Shown here piece after piece: positions 34,768 through 45,017 of a DNA stretch of 64,000 nt. The notes under the pieces were generated by a model that had not been told where the DNA came from, made no database searches, and saw only the letters and a program-made list of their open reading frames with translations. The translations under genes were made by a program, and so were the position numbers. The stretch lies in assembly GCA_947456805.1 (NCBI GenBank), contig CANGTN010000006.1, forward strand, positions 1 through 64,000, written 5' to 3'. The number at the start of each line of letters is the position of its first letter. Within the stretch, counting starts at the first letter, position 1. This DNA comes from Chitinophagaceae bacterium. Lineage in GTDB: Bacteria > Bacteroidota > Bacteroidia > Chitinophagales > Chitinophagaceae.

Positions 34768-37700
34768 TTATAATTTAGATTGGATAATCTTTGGCTGCCC
34801 TAACCAAACTTTCTTACCTTGCAAGGCTTTCACACCAAATAATATACCTACTGTGATGAAGAAAAATGGTCCAGTAAATCCAAGTAATGCCACAAATTTT
34901 GTTCCGTAAAATTGAATCATTGGTCTTCTTAATCGCTCACTTAAAATGTACATACTTGGCACCATGATCAGTGTTAAGAAGAATGAGAAAATTAATCCAA
35001 AAATAATTGTCCAACTTAAAGGACCCCAGAACACAACACTATCTCCACCAAAGAAAAGATGTGGATTCAAGTGTTGGAATAATGAAACAAAATCAATATT
35101 CAAACCAACTGCAAGCGGGAACAATCCTAACATTGTAGCCAATGCTGTAAGCATTACAGGAATGATACGAATTTTACCGGCTTCAATTGCTGCATGTTTT
35201 GTTTTATATCCTCTTGCTCTTAATTCATCGGTAAATTCTATCAATAAAATTCCGTTCTTAATTACGATACCTGCAAGCCCAATAATACCAACGCCAAGCA
35301 TAATCGTAGCAATCGTCATGCCGGTTACTGCATAGCCTATGAATACCCCAATAATGCTGAAGAATATTTCTGTTAATACAATAAATGGTTTACTCAATCC
35401 ATTAAACTGTAAAACCAAAATCAAGAAAATAATGAGTAAAGCAGAAATCAATGAAGTGATTAAAAATATACCGGTTTCTTTTTCTTGCTCGCCTTGCCCC
35501 GTTTGTTTAATAGTTACATCAGCAGGTATTTTTGTCTTGCTTTTAAACACCTCAATTAGCTTGGTAATTTCTTTGTTTGCAGGTCCGGCTAAAGAAGCTT
35601 CTGTAACATTAGATTGTATTTGAATGGTACGTTTTACATTCTTTCTTTTTACTGCTCCGGATGTGTTCGTGTAATCTACTGTTGCTACTGCATTCAAAGG
35701 CACTTGCTTAATTGAGTTATTGCTAAAATCTCTGAATGTAATACGCATGTTCATCAAATCGGTGATATTATTTCTTTGTAAATCGGCATAACGAATTTGA
35801 ATTTTATATTCCTCTTCTCCATCTTTTAATTTACTGGCTTCTTTACCAAAAACAGCATTGCGAATTTCCATTCCCACTTGTGCAGTGCTCAATCCTTCAT
35901 GCATTACTTTTTCTCTGTCAATTAAAATAGATATTTCAGGATTGTTCAAATCAATATCCATTTTCAAACCTTCCACACCAAAAATTCGATTGGTATCTAA
36001 ATGGTTTTGAAGTGCATAAGCAACTTTAGAAATTTCATCAAAATTATCTCCGGTAATTTCAATGTTAACCGGCGGTTCTGTTGGCGGGCCAGCATCTTCC
36101 TGTGCTACCTGAATATTTGCACCCGGAATGCCCGTCATTTGTTTTCTGATTTCTTCCATGAAAGGCTTTGTGGTTTTGCCCTCACGGTTTTCAAACTCTA
36201 CAAAACTTACCTGAATTCTTCCGAGATTACTTTGTGTACTTCTGTTATTGTCTCTTGGGTTATTGGCGCTTACCGCAACATTGGTAATAATACTTTCTAC
36301 AATGCCTCCCGGCTTACCAGGTAATTCGTTTGCTAATATTTTTTGTACACGTTTTTCTAAAATAGACGTTACAGAATCGGTGGTGGCAATTTTTGTACCT
36401 ACCGGCATTTTGATGTATACATAAATAAAACTTGGATCACCACTAGGGAAGAAGGTGCTTTTATTTCCTCTTGCAATTAATAAGATTAAAGAAATAGGAA
36501 ACAAAACAAACAATGCTATCAATGCTTTCATTGGGCGCTTTCCTACTAAAATCCATTTCAATAATGTCTCATACCGATTCATTAAATTAGGCAGCGCTTT
36601 TTCCTGAAAAAAGTGAATAATATCTCTCAATACATACCTTTCTATGATGCCTACTAATGGAATAAAAATTAAAAAATTCCCTGTTCCATGCCATCCAGCA
36701 ATATTCAATATGATGCCAAGTAATAAACATAACCAAAACCAATTTGCTTTAAAAATTTGATTCTTCGGTTTTTCAAACGCACGTCCTTCGGGCTTCATAA
36801 AGCTTACCGCAAAAACCGGATTGATGATAAAGGCAACAATAAGTGAAGCCGCTAAAGTTAAAATTAACATGGTAGGTAAGTAAATCATAAACTTACCAAT
36901 CAATCCTTTCCACAACAACAACGGAAAGAATGGAGCCAATGTAGTTAATGTTCCAGCCAATACAGGAATGAAAACTTCGCCTGCAGCTTCTTTTGCAGCA
37001 CGTTCAATTTTTACTTTTCCATTATTGTAAATACGATGTGTATTTTCTATCACCACAATGGCATCATCTACAATAATTCCTAAGCCAAAAAGTAATGCAA
37101 ATAATACAATGAAATTCAATGTTACATGTGTTCCTACAATGTAATCGGCTGCGGGTAAAAACAGGAATGCCACAAATACTGATAACGGTACACTTAATGC
37201 TACAAAGAAGGCATTATTTACACCCATAAAAAACATCAATACCAGCAACACCAAAATAAAACCAATGATAATCGTGTTGACTAAATCTTTAAATGAAGTA
37301 GCTGTTTTTTTACTTTGATCACCGGTAATTACAATATTCAATTTTCCTTTAGGAGGCAATTGCCCATTCGTTTGTAGCTCGTCAACAATTGCATTAACCT
37401 TTGTTGCTGCTTCAATCAAATTTTCTCCGCTTCGTTTTACGATATTCAGTGTAACAACATTTTTGCCGTCTAATCTGGCATAACTTTCTGTTTCTTTTAC
37501 AGTGTCAATAATCTGTGCTACATCACGCAAATAAATAGGTCCGCCCTGTAAGTTTTTTACAATAATATTTTGCAAATCCAGTGCCGATGTAAACTGCCCC
37601 TTCACACGAATACTTCTCTTCATATTGCCCACTTCAACCAATCCACCACTGATGTCTCTGTTTTCATAATTGATGGCATTTCCAATATCACTAAATGAAA

Positions 37701-38334
37701 GTTTCGCAGCTTGCATTTTAAACGGATCTACATTAATTTGAATTTCTCTTACAGGAGCACCAACAATATCTGCACGGTTTATTTCAGTCAATTCTTCAAA
37801 CTTATCCTGCATTTTTTCTGCATACTTTTTCAAAGTAATTGCATCATAATCTCCACTCACATTTACATACATGATAGGCATTTCACTAAAGTCAAACTCC
37901 TGCACATTGGGTTGTTGTGTCAGGTCGTTTGGCAAATCAGTTCTTGCTTTATCAACAGCATCTTTTACTTTCTGTTTTGCAATTTCAGTTTTCACATCGG
38001 TATCAAACTCAACAATAATCAAACTAAAATCTTGTTGAGAAGTACTCTGAATTTTTTTCACCTTTGCCCCACTAATTCCCTTCAATTGTTTTTCAATGGG
38101 CCTTGTAACAAGGTTCTCCATGTCTTTAGCAGAGTTCCCAAAATAAATCGTATTGATACTAATCGTAGGTACCACAATATCCGGAAACTGTTCCTTGGGT
38201 AATGTGTTGAACTTAGTTAGCCCATACAACGAAATCAAAATCGTAATAATATAAGTAGCTGTTCTGTTGTCTATCGCCCAGCTCGTGGGTTTAAACTGTT
38301 TAAATTTTGCAGCTACATCTTTTAATATTTGCAT
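34768..38334 (-). CDS. RND-family efflux transporter permease
   Basis: 1,188 residues, longer than the usual about 1,030-1,050. The N-terminus (ATYIITILISLYGL), two large periplasmic loops and repeated helix bundles match HAE1/AcrB-type permeases. Extra membrane segments between the first helix bundle and the second half (about residues 535-600) account for the extra length. It pumps substrates through the MFP and TolC partners encoded next to it. Substrate is unknown. Confidence 0.92.
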   Translation of the reverse strand: MQILKDVAAKFKQFKPTSWAIDNRTATYIITILISLYGLTKFNTLPKEQFPDIVVPTISINTIYFGNSAKDMENLVTRPIEKQLKGISGAKVKKIQSTSQQDFSLIIVEFDTDVKTEIAKQKVKDAVDKARTDLPNDLTQQPNVQEFDFSEMPIMYVNVSGDYDAITLKKYAEKMQDKFEELTEINRADIVGAPVREIQINVDPFKMQAAKLSFSDIGNAINYENRDISGGLVEVGNMKRSIRVKGQFTSALDLQNIIVKNLQGGPIYLRDVAQIIDTVKETESYARLDGKNVVTLNIVKRSGENLIEAATKVNAIVDELQTNGQLPPKGKLNIVITGDQSKKTATSFKDLVNTIIIGFILVLLVLMFFMGVNNAFFVALSVPLSVFVAFLFLPAADYIVGTHVTLNFIVLFALLFGLGIIVDDAIVVIENTHRIYNNGKVKIERAAKEAAGEVFIPVLAGTLTTLAPFFPLLLWKGLIGKFMIYLPTMLILTLAASLIVAFIINPVFAVSFMKPEGRAFEKPKNQIFKANWFWLCLLLGIILNIAGWHGTGNFLIFIPLVGIIERYVLRDIIHFFQEKALPNLMNRYETLLKWILVGKRPMKALIALFVLFPISLILLIARGNKSTFFPSGDPSFIYVYIKMPVGTKIATTDSVTSILEKRVQKILANELPGKPGGIVESIITNVAVSANNPRDNNRSTQSNLGRIQVSFVEFENREGKTTKPFMEEIRKQMTGIPGANIQVAQEDAGPPTEPPVNIEITGDNFDEISKVAYALQNHLDTNRIFGVEGLKMDIDLNNPEISILIDREKVMHEGLSTAQVGMEIRNAVFGKEASKLKDGEEEYKIQIRYADLQRNNITDLMNMRITFRDFSNNSIKQVPLNAVATVDYTNTSGAVKRKNVKRTIQIQSNVTEASLAGPANKEITKLIEVFKSKTKIPADVTIKQTGQGEQEKETGIFLITSLISALLIIFLILVLQFNGLSKPFIVLTEIFFSIIGVFIGYAVTGMTIATIMLGVGIIGLAGIVIKNGILLIEFTDELRARGYKTKHAAIEAGKIRIIPVMLTALATMLGLFPLAVGLNIDFVSLFQHLNPHLFFGGDSVVFWGPLSWTIIFGLIFSFFLTLIMVPSMYILSERLRRPMIQFYGTKFVALLGFTGPFFFITVGILFGVKALQGKKVWLGQPKIIQSKL

Positions 38335-38384
38335 ACAGTCAAATTATTTTTTTTAGTAACAAACAAGTGAACAACATTCAACAC

Positions 38385-38413
38385 CTGTTGCGTCGCACAC
38401 TTGTGCGGTTGAT
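38385..38413. repeat. Palindromic element between MFP and RND genes, shared with the carB leader
   Basis: CTGTTGCGTCGCAC at 38385-38398 is the exact reverse complement of 21779-21792. It is followed by a hairpin CGCAC/GTGCG. The rest of the 101-bp gap has no other feature I can support. Confidence 0.6.
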
Positions 38414-38435
38414 GCTATATTCAGCAATAACCAAC

Positions 38436-39614
38436 TTATTGAATTTTTAAAACTTGTCCTTCATAAATATCCTGATACCCATCAGTAATTAATTTATCAC
38501 CCGCAGCCAATCCGCTTTTCACTTCAATCATTTGATTGTACAATTCGCCAATGATGATATTCTTTTTACGGGCAACTGTTTTATTTCCTTCTGTAACTGC
38601 AACATATACGTACTTTCCTTTTTCATCAGTGTTCACAGTATTTACAGGGATTGCGATTGCATTTTTAGAAGCATAATCTTCAATACGAACTTGCGCATTT
38701 TGATTGGGTCTTAACAATCCATCAGCAGGTAATTTTGCTTCGGCTGTAAAGCTTCTATTACTTGGATTAATTACTTTTCCTGATATAGAAATGTTGGTGT
38801 TGTATGATTTATTTACATCAGGCAAATTCACAATTACTTTACTGCCTACTTTTACTTTTGAAGCATAATTTTCAGGAACATCAGTAATTACTTTTAGTGT
38901 ACTTGTGTTTACAATTTTTATTTGCGGACCCATTGCACCCATCCCACTAAAGGTTTCCCCAACTCTTATATTTACTTCATCTGCAACACCATCTACATCG
39001 CTGTAAATATTTGTAGCACTCGCTTGTTCCTGAATGGTTTTAATATTTTCTTCACCGGCACGTAATTGTTTTTCAATAGTTTCAACATTTGTTTTTGCGC
39101 CAATCAATTGCACTTCTGTTCCAATGCCTTGTTTCCATAAATTACTTTGACGATTATAAATATCTTTTGCATAAATAAGTTGAATTTTTGCACTTTCTAA
39201 ACTTTGTTTTGCAGCTGCTATGCTTTGTTGAATTATAGCATCGTCCAATTTTAGCAACAACTGACCTCTTTTTACATTGTCGCCTTTTTTTACATACAAC
39301 GCTTTCACCTGACCCGGACCTAAACGTGGAGAGATATAAGAAATATTATCCGCATCAACCCTGCCTTGTAAATCGATATAATGAAAAAAGTCTTGTGTAA
39401 CAACGGGTTGAACCGCAACCAACTTTGCAATATCTTCTTTAGCTGCAGAGGTATCTAACTTTAAAATTTCCTGTTCAAGTGTTTTAATTTTATCTGCTGT
39501 TTTTACTTGCTCTGATTTTAATTTTTCTAATTCTGCTTTTTTCTTAGATAGCTCATCTTTTGCAGAACATGCAACCAAAGAAACAATAAGCATTAACGCA
39601 GCGATTTTGTTCAT
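38436..39614 (-). CDS. RND efflux periplasmic adaptor lipoprotein (MFP)
   Basis: 392 residues from the Met at 39614. A lipobox (SLVAC) follows the signal peptide. A coiled-coil start (ELSKKKAELEKLKSEQV) precedes the lipoyl half (YVKKGDNVKRGQLLLKLDD), a second coiled coil and beta-barrel domain (PNQNAQVRIEDY). It links the permease to TolC. Operon order tolC-MFP-RND, all minus. Confidence 0.93.
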   Translation of the reverse strand: MNKIAALMLIVSLVACSAKDELSKKKAELEKLKSEQVKTADKIKTLEQEILKLDTSAAKEDIAKLVAVQPVVTQDFFHYIDLQGRVDADNISYISPRLGPGQVKALYVKKGDNVKRGQLLLKLDDAIIQQSIAAAKQSLESAKIQLIYAKDIYNRQSNLWKQGIGTEVQLIGAKTNVETIEKQLRAGEENIKTIQEQASATNIYSDVDGVADEVNIRVGETFSGMGAMGPQIKIVNTSTLKVITDVPENYASKVKVGSKVIVNLPDVNKSYNTNISISGKVINPSNRSFTAEAKLPADGLLRPNQNAQVRIEDYASKNAIAIPVNTVNTDEKGKYVYVAVTEGNKTVARKKNIIIGELYNQMIEVKSGLAAGDKLITDGYQDIYEGQVLKIQ

Positions 39615-39655
39615 AGTTCGTATCATAAGGTTTGTTTTTATAAATATTAGTTGTA

Positions 39656-41062
39656 TTAAAGTTTTCCAATAGATTTTAGCAATCCAACCTTTGCAATTAC
39701 TGCATCATAAAGGCTTTGGAAATAATTATTTTGGGCATCTTGCAAGCTTTGCTCTACTTGTAACAATTCAAAACTGCTACCCAAACCTTGCTCATATTTT
39801 TTCTTGGTTAATTGGTATACTCTTTCTGCCAAAGCCACATTCCTATCTTGAATATCAAGAGAGCTTAAAGCATTTACCAACGTAATTTTTGAAACCTGTT
39901 GTTGCAAGTCAATTGCTTGTTTTACCTGACTGATGGTATTATCAGTTTTACTTAAGTTTAGTTGAGCTTGTTTAATTTTTGCCAGTCTTTGTCCGCCATT
40001 CCAGATAGGAACATTGATATTTAAGCCGATTAAGTTTGTTGTAAACCAATCGCCATTATTAAAGAAATTAAACTCCTGACGTTGAGCATTTTTATTGTAA
40101 TTCCAAAATGCTGAAATTGTAGGTATATATTGTAGTTTGTTTCTTTGAACATCTAATTTTTGTAAGTCTCTAACCGTTCCTAGCATTTTAATTTCAGGCC
40201 TGTCTTCGTACACAAAATTTTCAAATCCAAGTACACCCTTTTTAATACTTTCATTACTTAAAGTATCAACAAGTGTCAGCGTATCTTTTTGAGAAATTCC
40301 CAATACAAATTTGAGTGCTGCATAACCCAATCCAACTCCATTCTCTACTTGCTTTTGAGTGGCTTTGATGTTGTTCAGATTAACTTGTGTTTTATCCAAA
40401 TCCAATCTTTCAATAAAACCGTTTTTAAAAAGTACTTCCTGGTCCAAATATAATTTTTCCAAACGCTTAACTGCATCTTTTAAAAATCCTAAACGCTTAT
40501 TTGCAATCAACACAGCATAATAACTTCTATACACGTTACTCTTAACACTGTCTTTCATCATTCTAATATTGTTTCCTGCATAATCAAGGGATTTGTCTCT
40601 CGCTTTTAAACCAATAAACACATCCGGTTGAAATAGTAATTGACTAACTGTAAATCCTGCGCCTGCTGTCCAGGGCACACCAAATTGTGCAGGGAAACTA
40701 CCAAACGAATTAGGTATCTGAACAACATTTCCATTAACATCTTTAACCCCTTCTTTATTCAATACCGAATAAATAGATGGTGAAATAAAATCCGGCAATA
40801 CGGTTACAGGGATATTGAAAAAATGAGAAGAAGTAATGGAGCCACTTATTTGAGGCAACGCAGAACCCGTAATTTCTCTGTTTTTTTGACGCTGAATAAA
40901 AGAATCTATTTGTAGATTCTTCAGTTCTGTTACATTGTTAAATGCAACAATAACAGCACTATCTGCCGTAAGCACATAATTTTTTTGTGCATTCACTGTT
41001 GTTATTGCATGGAATAAGAAGTACATTATTCCTAATCTTTGTATTATATTTTTATTTATCAT
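39656..41062 (-). CDS. TolC-family outer-membrane efflux channel
   Basis: 468 residues. Signal peptide ends VNAQ. The long helical hairpins and the repeated pattern LERVYQLTKKKYEQGLGSSFELLQ are typical of TolC/OEP proteins. It forms the outer-membrane channel of the efflux system. It starts 6 bp before the stop of the tetR gene. Confidence 0.93.
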   Translation of the reverse strand: MINKNIIQRLGIMYFLFHAITTVNAQKNYVLTADSAVIVAFNNVTELKNLQIDSFIQRQKNREITGSALPQISGSITSSHFFNIPVTVLPDFISPSIYSVLNKEGVKDVNGNVVQIPNSFGSFPAQFGVPWTAGAGFTVSQLLFQPDVFIGLKARDKSLDYAGNNIRMMKDSVKSNVYRSYYAVLIANKRLGFLKDAVKRLEKLYLDQEVLFKNGFIERLDLDKTQVNLNNIKATQKQVENGVGLGYAALKFVLGISQKDTLTLVDTLSNESIKKGVLGFENFVYEDRPEIKMLGTVRDLQKLDVQRNKLQYIPTISAFWNYNKNAQRQEFNFFNNGDWFTTNLIGLNINVPIWNGGQRLAKIKQAQLNLSKTDNTISQVKQAIDLQQQVSKITLVNALSSLDIQDRNVALAERVYQLTKKKYEQGLGSSFELLQVEQSLQDAQNNYFQSLYDAVIAKVGLLKSIGKL

Positions 41063-41067
41063 ACGCT

Positions 41068-41682
41068 TTACTTTTTTTCTCTTTGTAATTTATATTTATC
41101 AATTAGTTTATTGCCTTTATGAGTTACAAGACCATGCAAAAAATTGGCTGTTATTTCCCAGAAGGTTTCGGTAAGATTATATTTATTAGGCGGAAATACT
41201 TCGGGATTAAAAATCAAAAAGACAGATGATACTCTAAACCTTGCCATAATATCTATATTGATATCTTTTTTATACATTTCCTCAATAATACCTCGATTTA
41301 AATTGTCACACATCATACCATAATAAAAGTTGTTCTTATGGTCTCTAAATTTTTTATATGCAGATCCATGGTATTTTTCTAAATCAAACAATATAGATGG
41401 ATTCATCCCTTTCAACATTTCCTGAATCATATCTATGGCCAAGAAAATTTCATGAACAGCATTTTCGGCAATTTGTTGTTGCTGATTAAAATTTTTTTCA
41501 TTCATCTCAATCTCAATATTCACAACACCATCTACAATTGCATCTTTATCTTCAAAATATTGATAAATTGTTTTTTTACTCATGCCTAAATGAGCAGCAA
41601 TTTCGTCCATGCTCACACTACGTATGCCATAGAGCATAAATAATTCGTGTGCTTTTGTAACAATTCTTTCTTTTGTTTCCAT
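41068..41682 (-). CDS. TetR-family transcriptional regulator
   Basis: 204 residues from the Met at 41682 (METKERIVTKA). The helix-turn-helix is VSMDEIAAHLGMSKKTIYQYF. The promoter -7 box TAGTTTTG (41702-41695) lies inside the longer upstream frame, so the earlier Met is not used. A helical ligand-binding domain follows. It likely represses the tolC-MFP-RND operon and itself. Confidence 0.92.
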   Translation of the reverse strand: METKERIVTKAHELFMLYGIRSVSMDEIAAHLGMSKKTIYQYFEDKDAIVDGVVNIEIEMNEKNFNQQQQIAENAVHEIFLAIDMIQEMLKGMNPSILFDLEKYHGSAYKKFRDHKNNFYYGMMCDNLNRGIIEEMYKKDINIDIMARFRVSSVFLIFNPEVFPPNKYNLTETFWEITANFLHGLVTHKGNKLIDKYKLQREKK

Positions 41683-41694
41683 AATTAAAGTGCG

Positions 41695-41731
41695 CAAAAC
41701 TAAGGAAACTTTTTTTGTTGCCAAAGTTTCC
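41695..41731 (-). promoter_or_regulatory. tetR promoter with palindromic operator candidate
   Basis: The -7 box TAGTTTTG is at 41702-41695 on the minus strand. Just upstream is the perfect 9-bp inverted repeat GGAAACTTT (41704-41712) / AAAGTTTCC (41723-41731), in the promoter spacer. That is where a TetR dimer would block RNA polymerase. Confidence 0.65.
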
Positions 41732-41831
41732 AATAAAATAAATTATTATTTGAAATCAATTTCATTGTTTAGTACAACGAAAATCATTGCATTTACTATT
41801 AAATCTGTTCAAGCCTTTACCTATTGTTGAT

Positions 41832-41839
41832 TACTTTTG
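41832..41839 (+). promoter_or_regulatory. -7 box TACTTTTG of the DUF502 gene
   Basis: It lies 19 bp before the ATG at 41859 and inside the longer in-frame extension, which rules out the earlier start at 41787. Confidence 0.6.
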
Positions 41840-41858
41840 CAACAAAAAAAGTAAAGTA

Positions 41859-42509
41859 ATGGATAAGCAACAGATAAAAAATGCCTATAACTTTCAACTG
41901 AAAAAAGTATTCAGGTATTTTTTTCAAGGGTTGATTGTGTTGGCACCAATCGGGATTTCTATTTGGGTAATAATTTCTTTGTTTAATATGGTGGATAGTA
42001 TTTTGCCTAATTTGCTTCATTCTGTTTTTCCAAACTGGATAAAAAAAGATGCAGATGGAAATATTGAGCGTATTCCCGGACTTGGTTTTTTAGTAGAAGT
42101 AATTATTGTTTTGATTGTAGGCTGGTTGTCTAATTTATTTGTAGTAGGAAAATTGGTTACTTTATTAGATACTGTTTTAGAAAAAACACCTGGAATAAAA
42201 TTTGTTTACAGTTCTGTAAAAGATTTTTTAGAAGCATTCACGGGCAACAAAAAAAAGTTTGACAAGCCTGTATTGGTAAATGTTGATGGACCTGATATTT
42301 GGCGAGTTGGTTTTATTACAAGGTTAGATGCATCTGAATTTGAGTTGCAGGAACACCTAATTGTTTATGTACCACATTCTTATGCTATCAGTGGTATTAC
42401 TTATATAGTTCCCAAGGAAAAAATAAAACCTTTGGTAAATGTGTCTGCAGCCGATGCGATGAAATTTACTGTAAGTGGTGGCGTTGCAGATATAAATGAG
42501 GTTAAATAA
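41859..42509 (+). CDS. DUF502 family membrane protein
   Basis: 216 residues. Two membrane helices near residues 22-45 (LAPIGISIWVIISLF) and 75-100 (LVEVIIVLIVGWLSNLF), then a cytoplasmic beta-rich domain. This matches DUF502, a widespread membrane family of unknown function. The start at 41859 is set by the promoter box. Confidence 0.85.
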   Translation: MDKQQIKNAYNFQLKKVFRYFFQGLIVLAPIGISIWVIISLFNMVDSILPNLLHSVFPNWIKKDADGNIERIPGLGFLVEVIIVLIVGWLSNLFVVGKLVTLLDTVLEKTPGIKFVYSSVKDFLEAFTGNKKKFDKPVLVNVDGPDIWRVGFITRLDASEFELQEHLIVYVPHSYAISGITYIVPKEKIKPLVNVSAADAMKFTVSGGVADINEVK

Positions 42510-42551
42510 ACAATCATTTGATAAATCACAACATTCATCCCTACAAATATG

Positions 42552-42559
42552 TAGTTTTG
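42552..42559 (+). promoter_or_regulatory. -7 box TAGTTTTG of serC
   Basis: TAGTTTTG lies 19 bp before the serC ATG, giving a very short leader. Confidence 0.6.
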
Positions 42560-42578
42560 CAGCCCTTACTAAATTACA

Positions 42579-43649
42579 ATGAGGCAACATAATTTTAATT
42601 CTGGTCCATCTATTTTACCACATCAAGTATTACAAGAAGCAGCAAAAGCAATCATTGATTTCAATGGTATTGGTTTATCATTATTAGAAGTAGGTCATAG
42701 AACAACACATTTTGTTGCGGTAATTGAAGAAGCCAAACAACTAGTAAAAGAATTGATGCAGTTGAATGATGAATACGAAGTTCTTTTTTTACATGGTGGT
42801 GCAACTACACAGTTTATGCAAATTCCGATGAACTTGCTAGACACTAATGCTACTGCGGCATACATAGATAATGGCATTTGGGGAAACAAAGCAATTAAAG
42901 AGGCAACTTTGTTTGGAAATGTCAGTATAATTGCAAGTTCTGCAGATAAAAATCACACCTACATCAACCAACATTTTGATATTCCTGCAAATGCTGCATA
43001 CTTACACATTACTTCAAACAATACTGTAGAGGGAACGCAATGGCATCAATTTCCAACTACAGATGTTCCTTTGATTGCCGATATGAGCAGCGATATTTTT
43101 AGCAGACAAATTGATTTTAATAAATTCTCATTAATCTATGCCGGTGCACAAAAAAATATGGGTGCAGCCGGGGTGAATTTAGTAGTTGTAAAAAAATCAG
43201 TTCTTGGTAAAATTGAAAGAAAAATTCCGGCAATTATGGATTATAGAAATCATATTGAAGCCGGAAGTTTATTAAATACACCACCAGTTTTTGCAATTTA
43301 TGTAGCGATGCTTACATTAAGATGGATTAAACAAGAAGGTGGTTTGGAAACAATGGAACGCAATGCCATTGCAAAATCAACTTTGTTGTATAACACAATT
43401 GATAGCTTACCTTTATTCAATTGCAGAATTGATAAAACATCTCGCAGCAATATGAATGCAGTGTTTTTTATAGACAACGAAGATCTCCAAAATAAATTTT
43501 TAGAGGAGTGTAAAGCCAACGGTATGGTTGGTGTAAAAGGTTACAGAACAGTAGGCGGTATTCGGGTAAGCATGTACAATGCATTGGCAATGGAAAGTGT
43601 GCTAGCCATTACCGATTTAATGAAAAGCTTTGCTGCAAAGCATAGCTAA
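42579..43649 (+). CDS. serC: Phosphoserine aminotransferase
   Basis: 356 residues of class V PLP aminotransferases. NFNSGPSILP opens the protein and AGAQKNMGAAG carries the PLP Lys. It converts 3-phosphohydroxypyruvate to phosphoserine. In many Bacteroidota serA follows; here the next gene is DUF1015 with no serA between. Confidence 0.96.
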   Translation: MRQHNFNSGPSILPHQVLQEAAKAIIDFNGIGLSLLEVGHRTTHFVAVIEEAKQLVKELMQLNDEYEVLFLHGGATTQFMQIPMNLLDTNATAAYIDNGIWGNKAIKEATLFGNVSIIASSADKNHTYINQHFDIPANAAYLHITSNNTVEGTQWHQFPTTDVPLIADMSSDIFSRQIDFNKFSLIYAGAQKNMGAAGVNLVVVKKSVLGKIERKIPAIMDYRNHIEAGSLLNTPPVFAIYVAMLTLRWIKQEGGLETMERNAIAKSTLLYNTIDSLPLFNCRIDKTSRSNMNAVFFIDNEDLQNKFLEECKANGMVGVKGYRTVGGIRVSMYNALAMESVLAITDLMKSFAAKHS

Positions 43650-43688
43650 GTATCACAGTATTTTTAATTCAAATCAATCAACATATTC

Positions 43689-44924
43689 ATGAGTATTATT
43701 AAACCTTTCAAAGCCTTACGACCGCAAGCACAATTTGCAAAACAAGTAGCGAGCCGTCCTTACGATGTATTAAATAGCGTTGAAGCAAAAGTTGAAGCAC
43801 AAGGCAATAATCATTCTTTTTTATACATCACCAAAAGTGAAATTAGTTTGTCCGAAAATGTAGACATACATGCACAAGAAGTATATGAAACAGCAAAACA
43901 AAACTTAGCTGCTTTTATACAGAGAGATGTTTTATTTAAAGAAAATAAAGAGTGTTATTATATCTATCAATTAATCATGAATGGTAGAAGCCAAACGGGT
44001 TTGGTAGCTGTTAGCAGTGTAGATGATTATGAAAATGATATCATCAAAAAACATGAATTTACTCGTCCTGAAAAAGAACAGGATAGAATTAATCACATCA
44101 AAACTACCGGTGCACAAACAGGAAATGTTTTTTTAGCTTATCGAAATAATGAAAGCATCGATAGTATTATTGAAAACTGGAAAAAAATAAAAAGTCCAGT
44201 ATATGATTTTGTAGCAGACGACAATATTCAACATACAATCTGGATTGTAAATGAAGATGAAACAATAGATTCAATCACTGAAATATTTGACACACAAATT
44301 CCTTGTACCTACATAGCAGACGGGCATCACAGAGCAGCATCAGCTGCAAAAGTTCGAAAAGCTTTGGGCAATGATGTTACGTATGAAAGCAATTATTTTT
44401 TAACTACTTTATTTCCTTCCAATCAATTGTACATCATGGATTACAACCGTGTTGTAAAAGATTTGAATGGCTTGGATAAGGAACAGTTTTTAGCTGAGTT
44501 AAGCAAAAATTTTGATATAGAATTAATAGGAAATGAAATTGTTACGCCTACAACATTGCATGAATTTGGAATGTACCTAGATAACAACTGGTATAAGCTT
44601 TTTGCCAAAGAAGGAATGTATACCAACGACCCGATTGGAGTGTTGGATGTAACAATTTTGTCTGATTTAATTTTGGATAAAATCTTAGGAATTGCCGACC
44701 AACGTACCGATAAACGCATTGATTTTGTTGGAGGTATCAGGGGATTAAAAGAATTGGAAAGAAGAGTTGATAGCGGTGATATGAAAGTTGCTTTTAGTTT
44801 ATATCCTGTAACAATCAATCAGTTGTTTGATATATCTGATAGTGGAAATGTAATGCCACCCAAAAGCACTTGGTTTGAACCTAAATTGAGAGATGGGTTA
44901 TTAACGCATTTGATAGATGGATAA
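43689..44924 (+). CDS. DUF1015 family protein
   Basis: 411 residues. The PFKALRPQAQFAKQVASRPYDVLN start and ADGHHRAASAAKVRKA (a ParB-like/kinase-like His-rich loop) match DUF1015. The family is linked to serine and phosphoserine genes in many bacteria. It lies 40 bp after serC and is probably co-transcribed. Biochemical role not certain. Confidence 0.88.
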   Translation: MSIIKPFKALRPQAQFAKQVASRPYDVLNSVEAKVEAQGNNHSFLYITKSEISLSENVDIHAQEVYETAKQNLAAFIQRDVLFKENKECYYIYQLIMNGRSQTGLVAVSSVDDYENDIIKKHEFTRPEKEQDRINHIKTTGAQTGNVFLAYRNNESIDSIIENWKKIKSPVYDFVADDNIQHTIWIVNEDETIDSITEIFDTQIPCTYIADGHHRAASAAKVRKALGNDVTYESNYFLTTLFPSNQLYIMDYNRVVKDLNGLDKEQFLAELSKNFDIELIGNEIVTPTTLHEFGMYLDNNWYKLFAKEGMYTNDPIGVLDVTILSDLILDKILGIADQRTDKRIDFVGGIRGLKELERRVDSGDMKVAFSLYPVTINQLFDISDSGNVMPPKSTWFEPKLRDGLLTHLIDG

Positions 44925-44982
44925 AATATCATCTAAGACCTAATATTCAAATCTATCTCCAAATAGTAGATTATTAAATTAA

Positions 44983-45017
44983 AAAACTTCTCATAAATTA
45001 TATTTATGAGAAGTTTT
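44983..45017. terminator. Bidirectional terminator
   Basis: A 16-bp near-perfect stem with a 3-nt loop, AAAACTTCTCATAAAT against ATTTATGAGAAGTTTT. It closes the serC-DUF1015 unit on the plus strand and overlaps the end of the convergent DUF2752 gene. Confidence 0.85.

Noticed and set aside
36001-38202. Frames of 107-163 codons opposite the RND gene
   Set aside because: They lie wholly within the permease gene and encode no known family.
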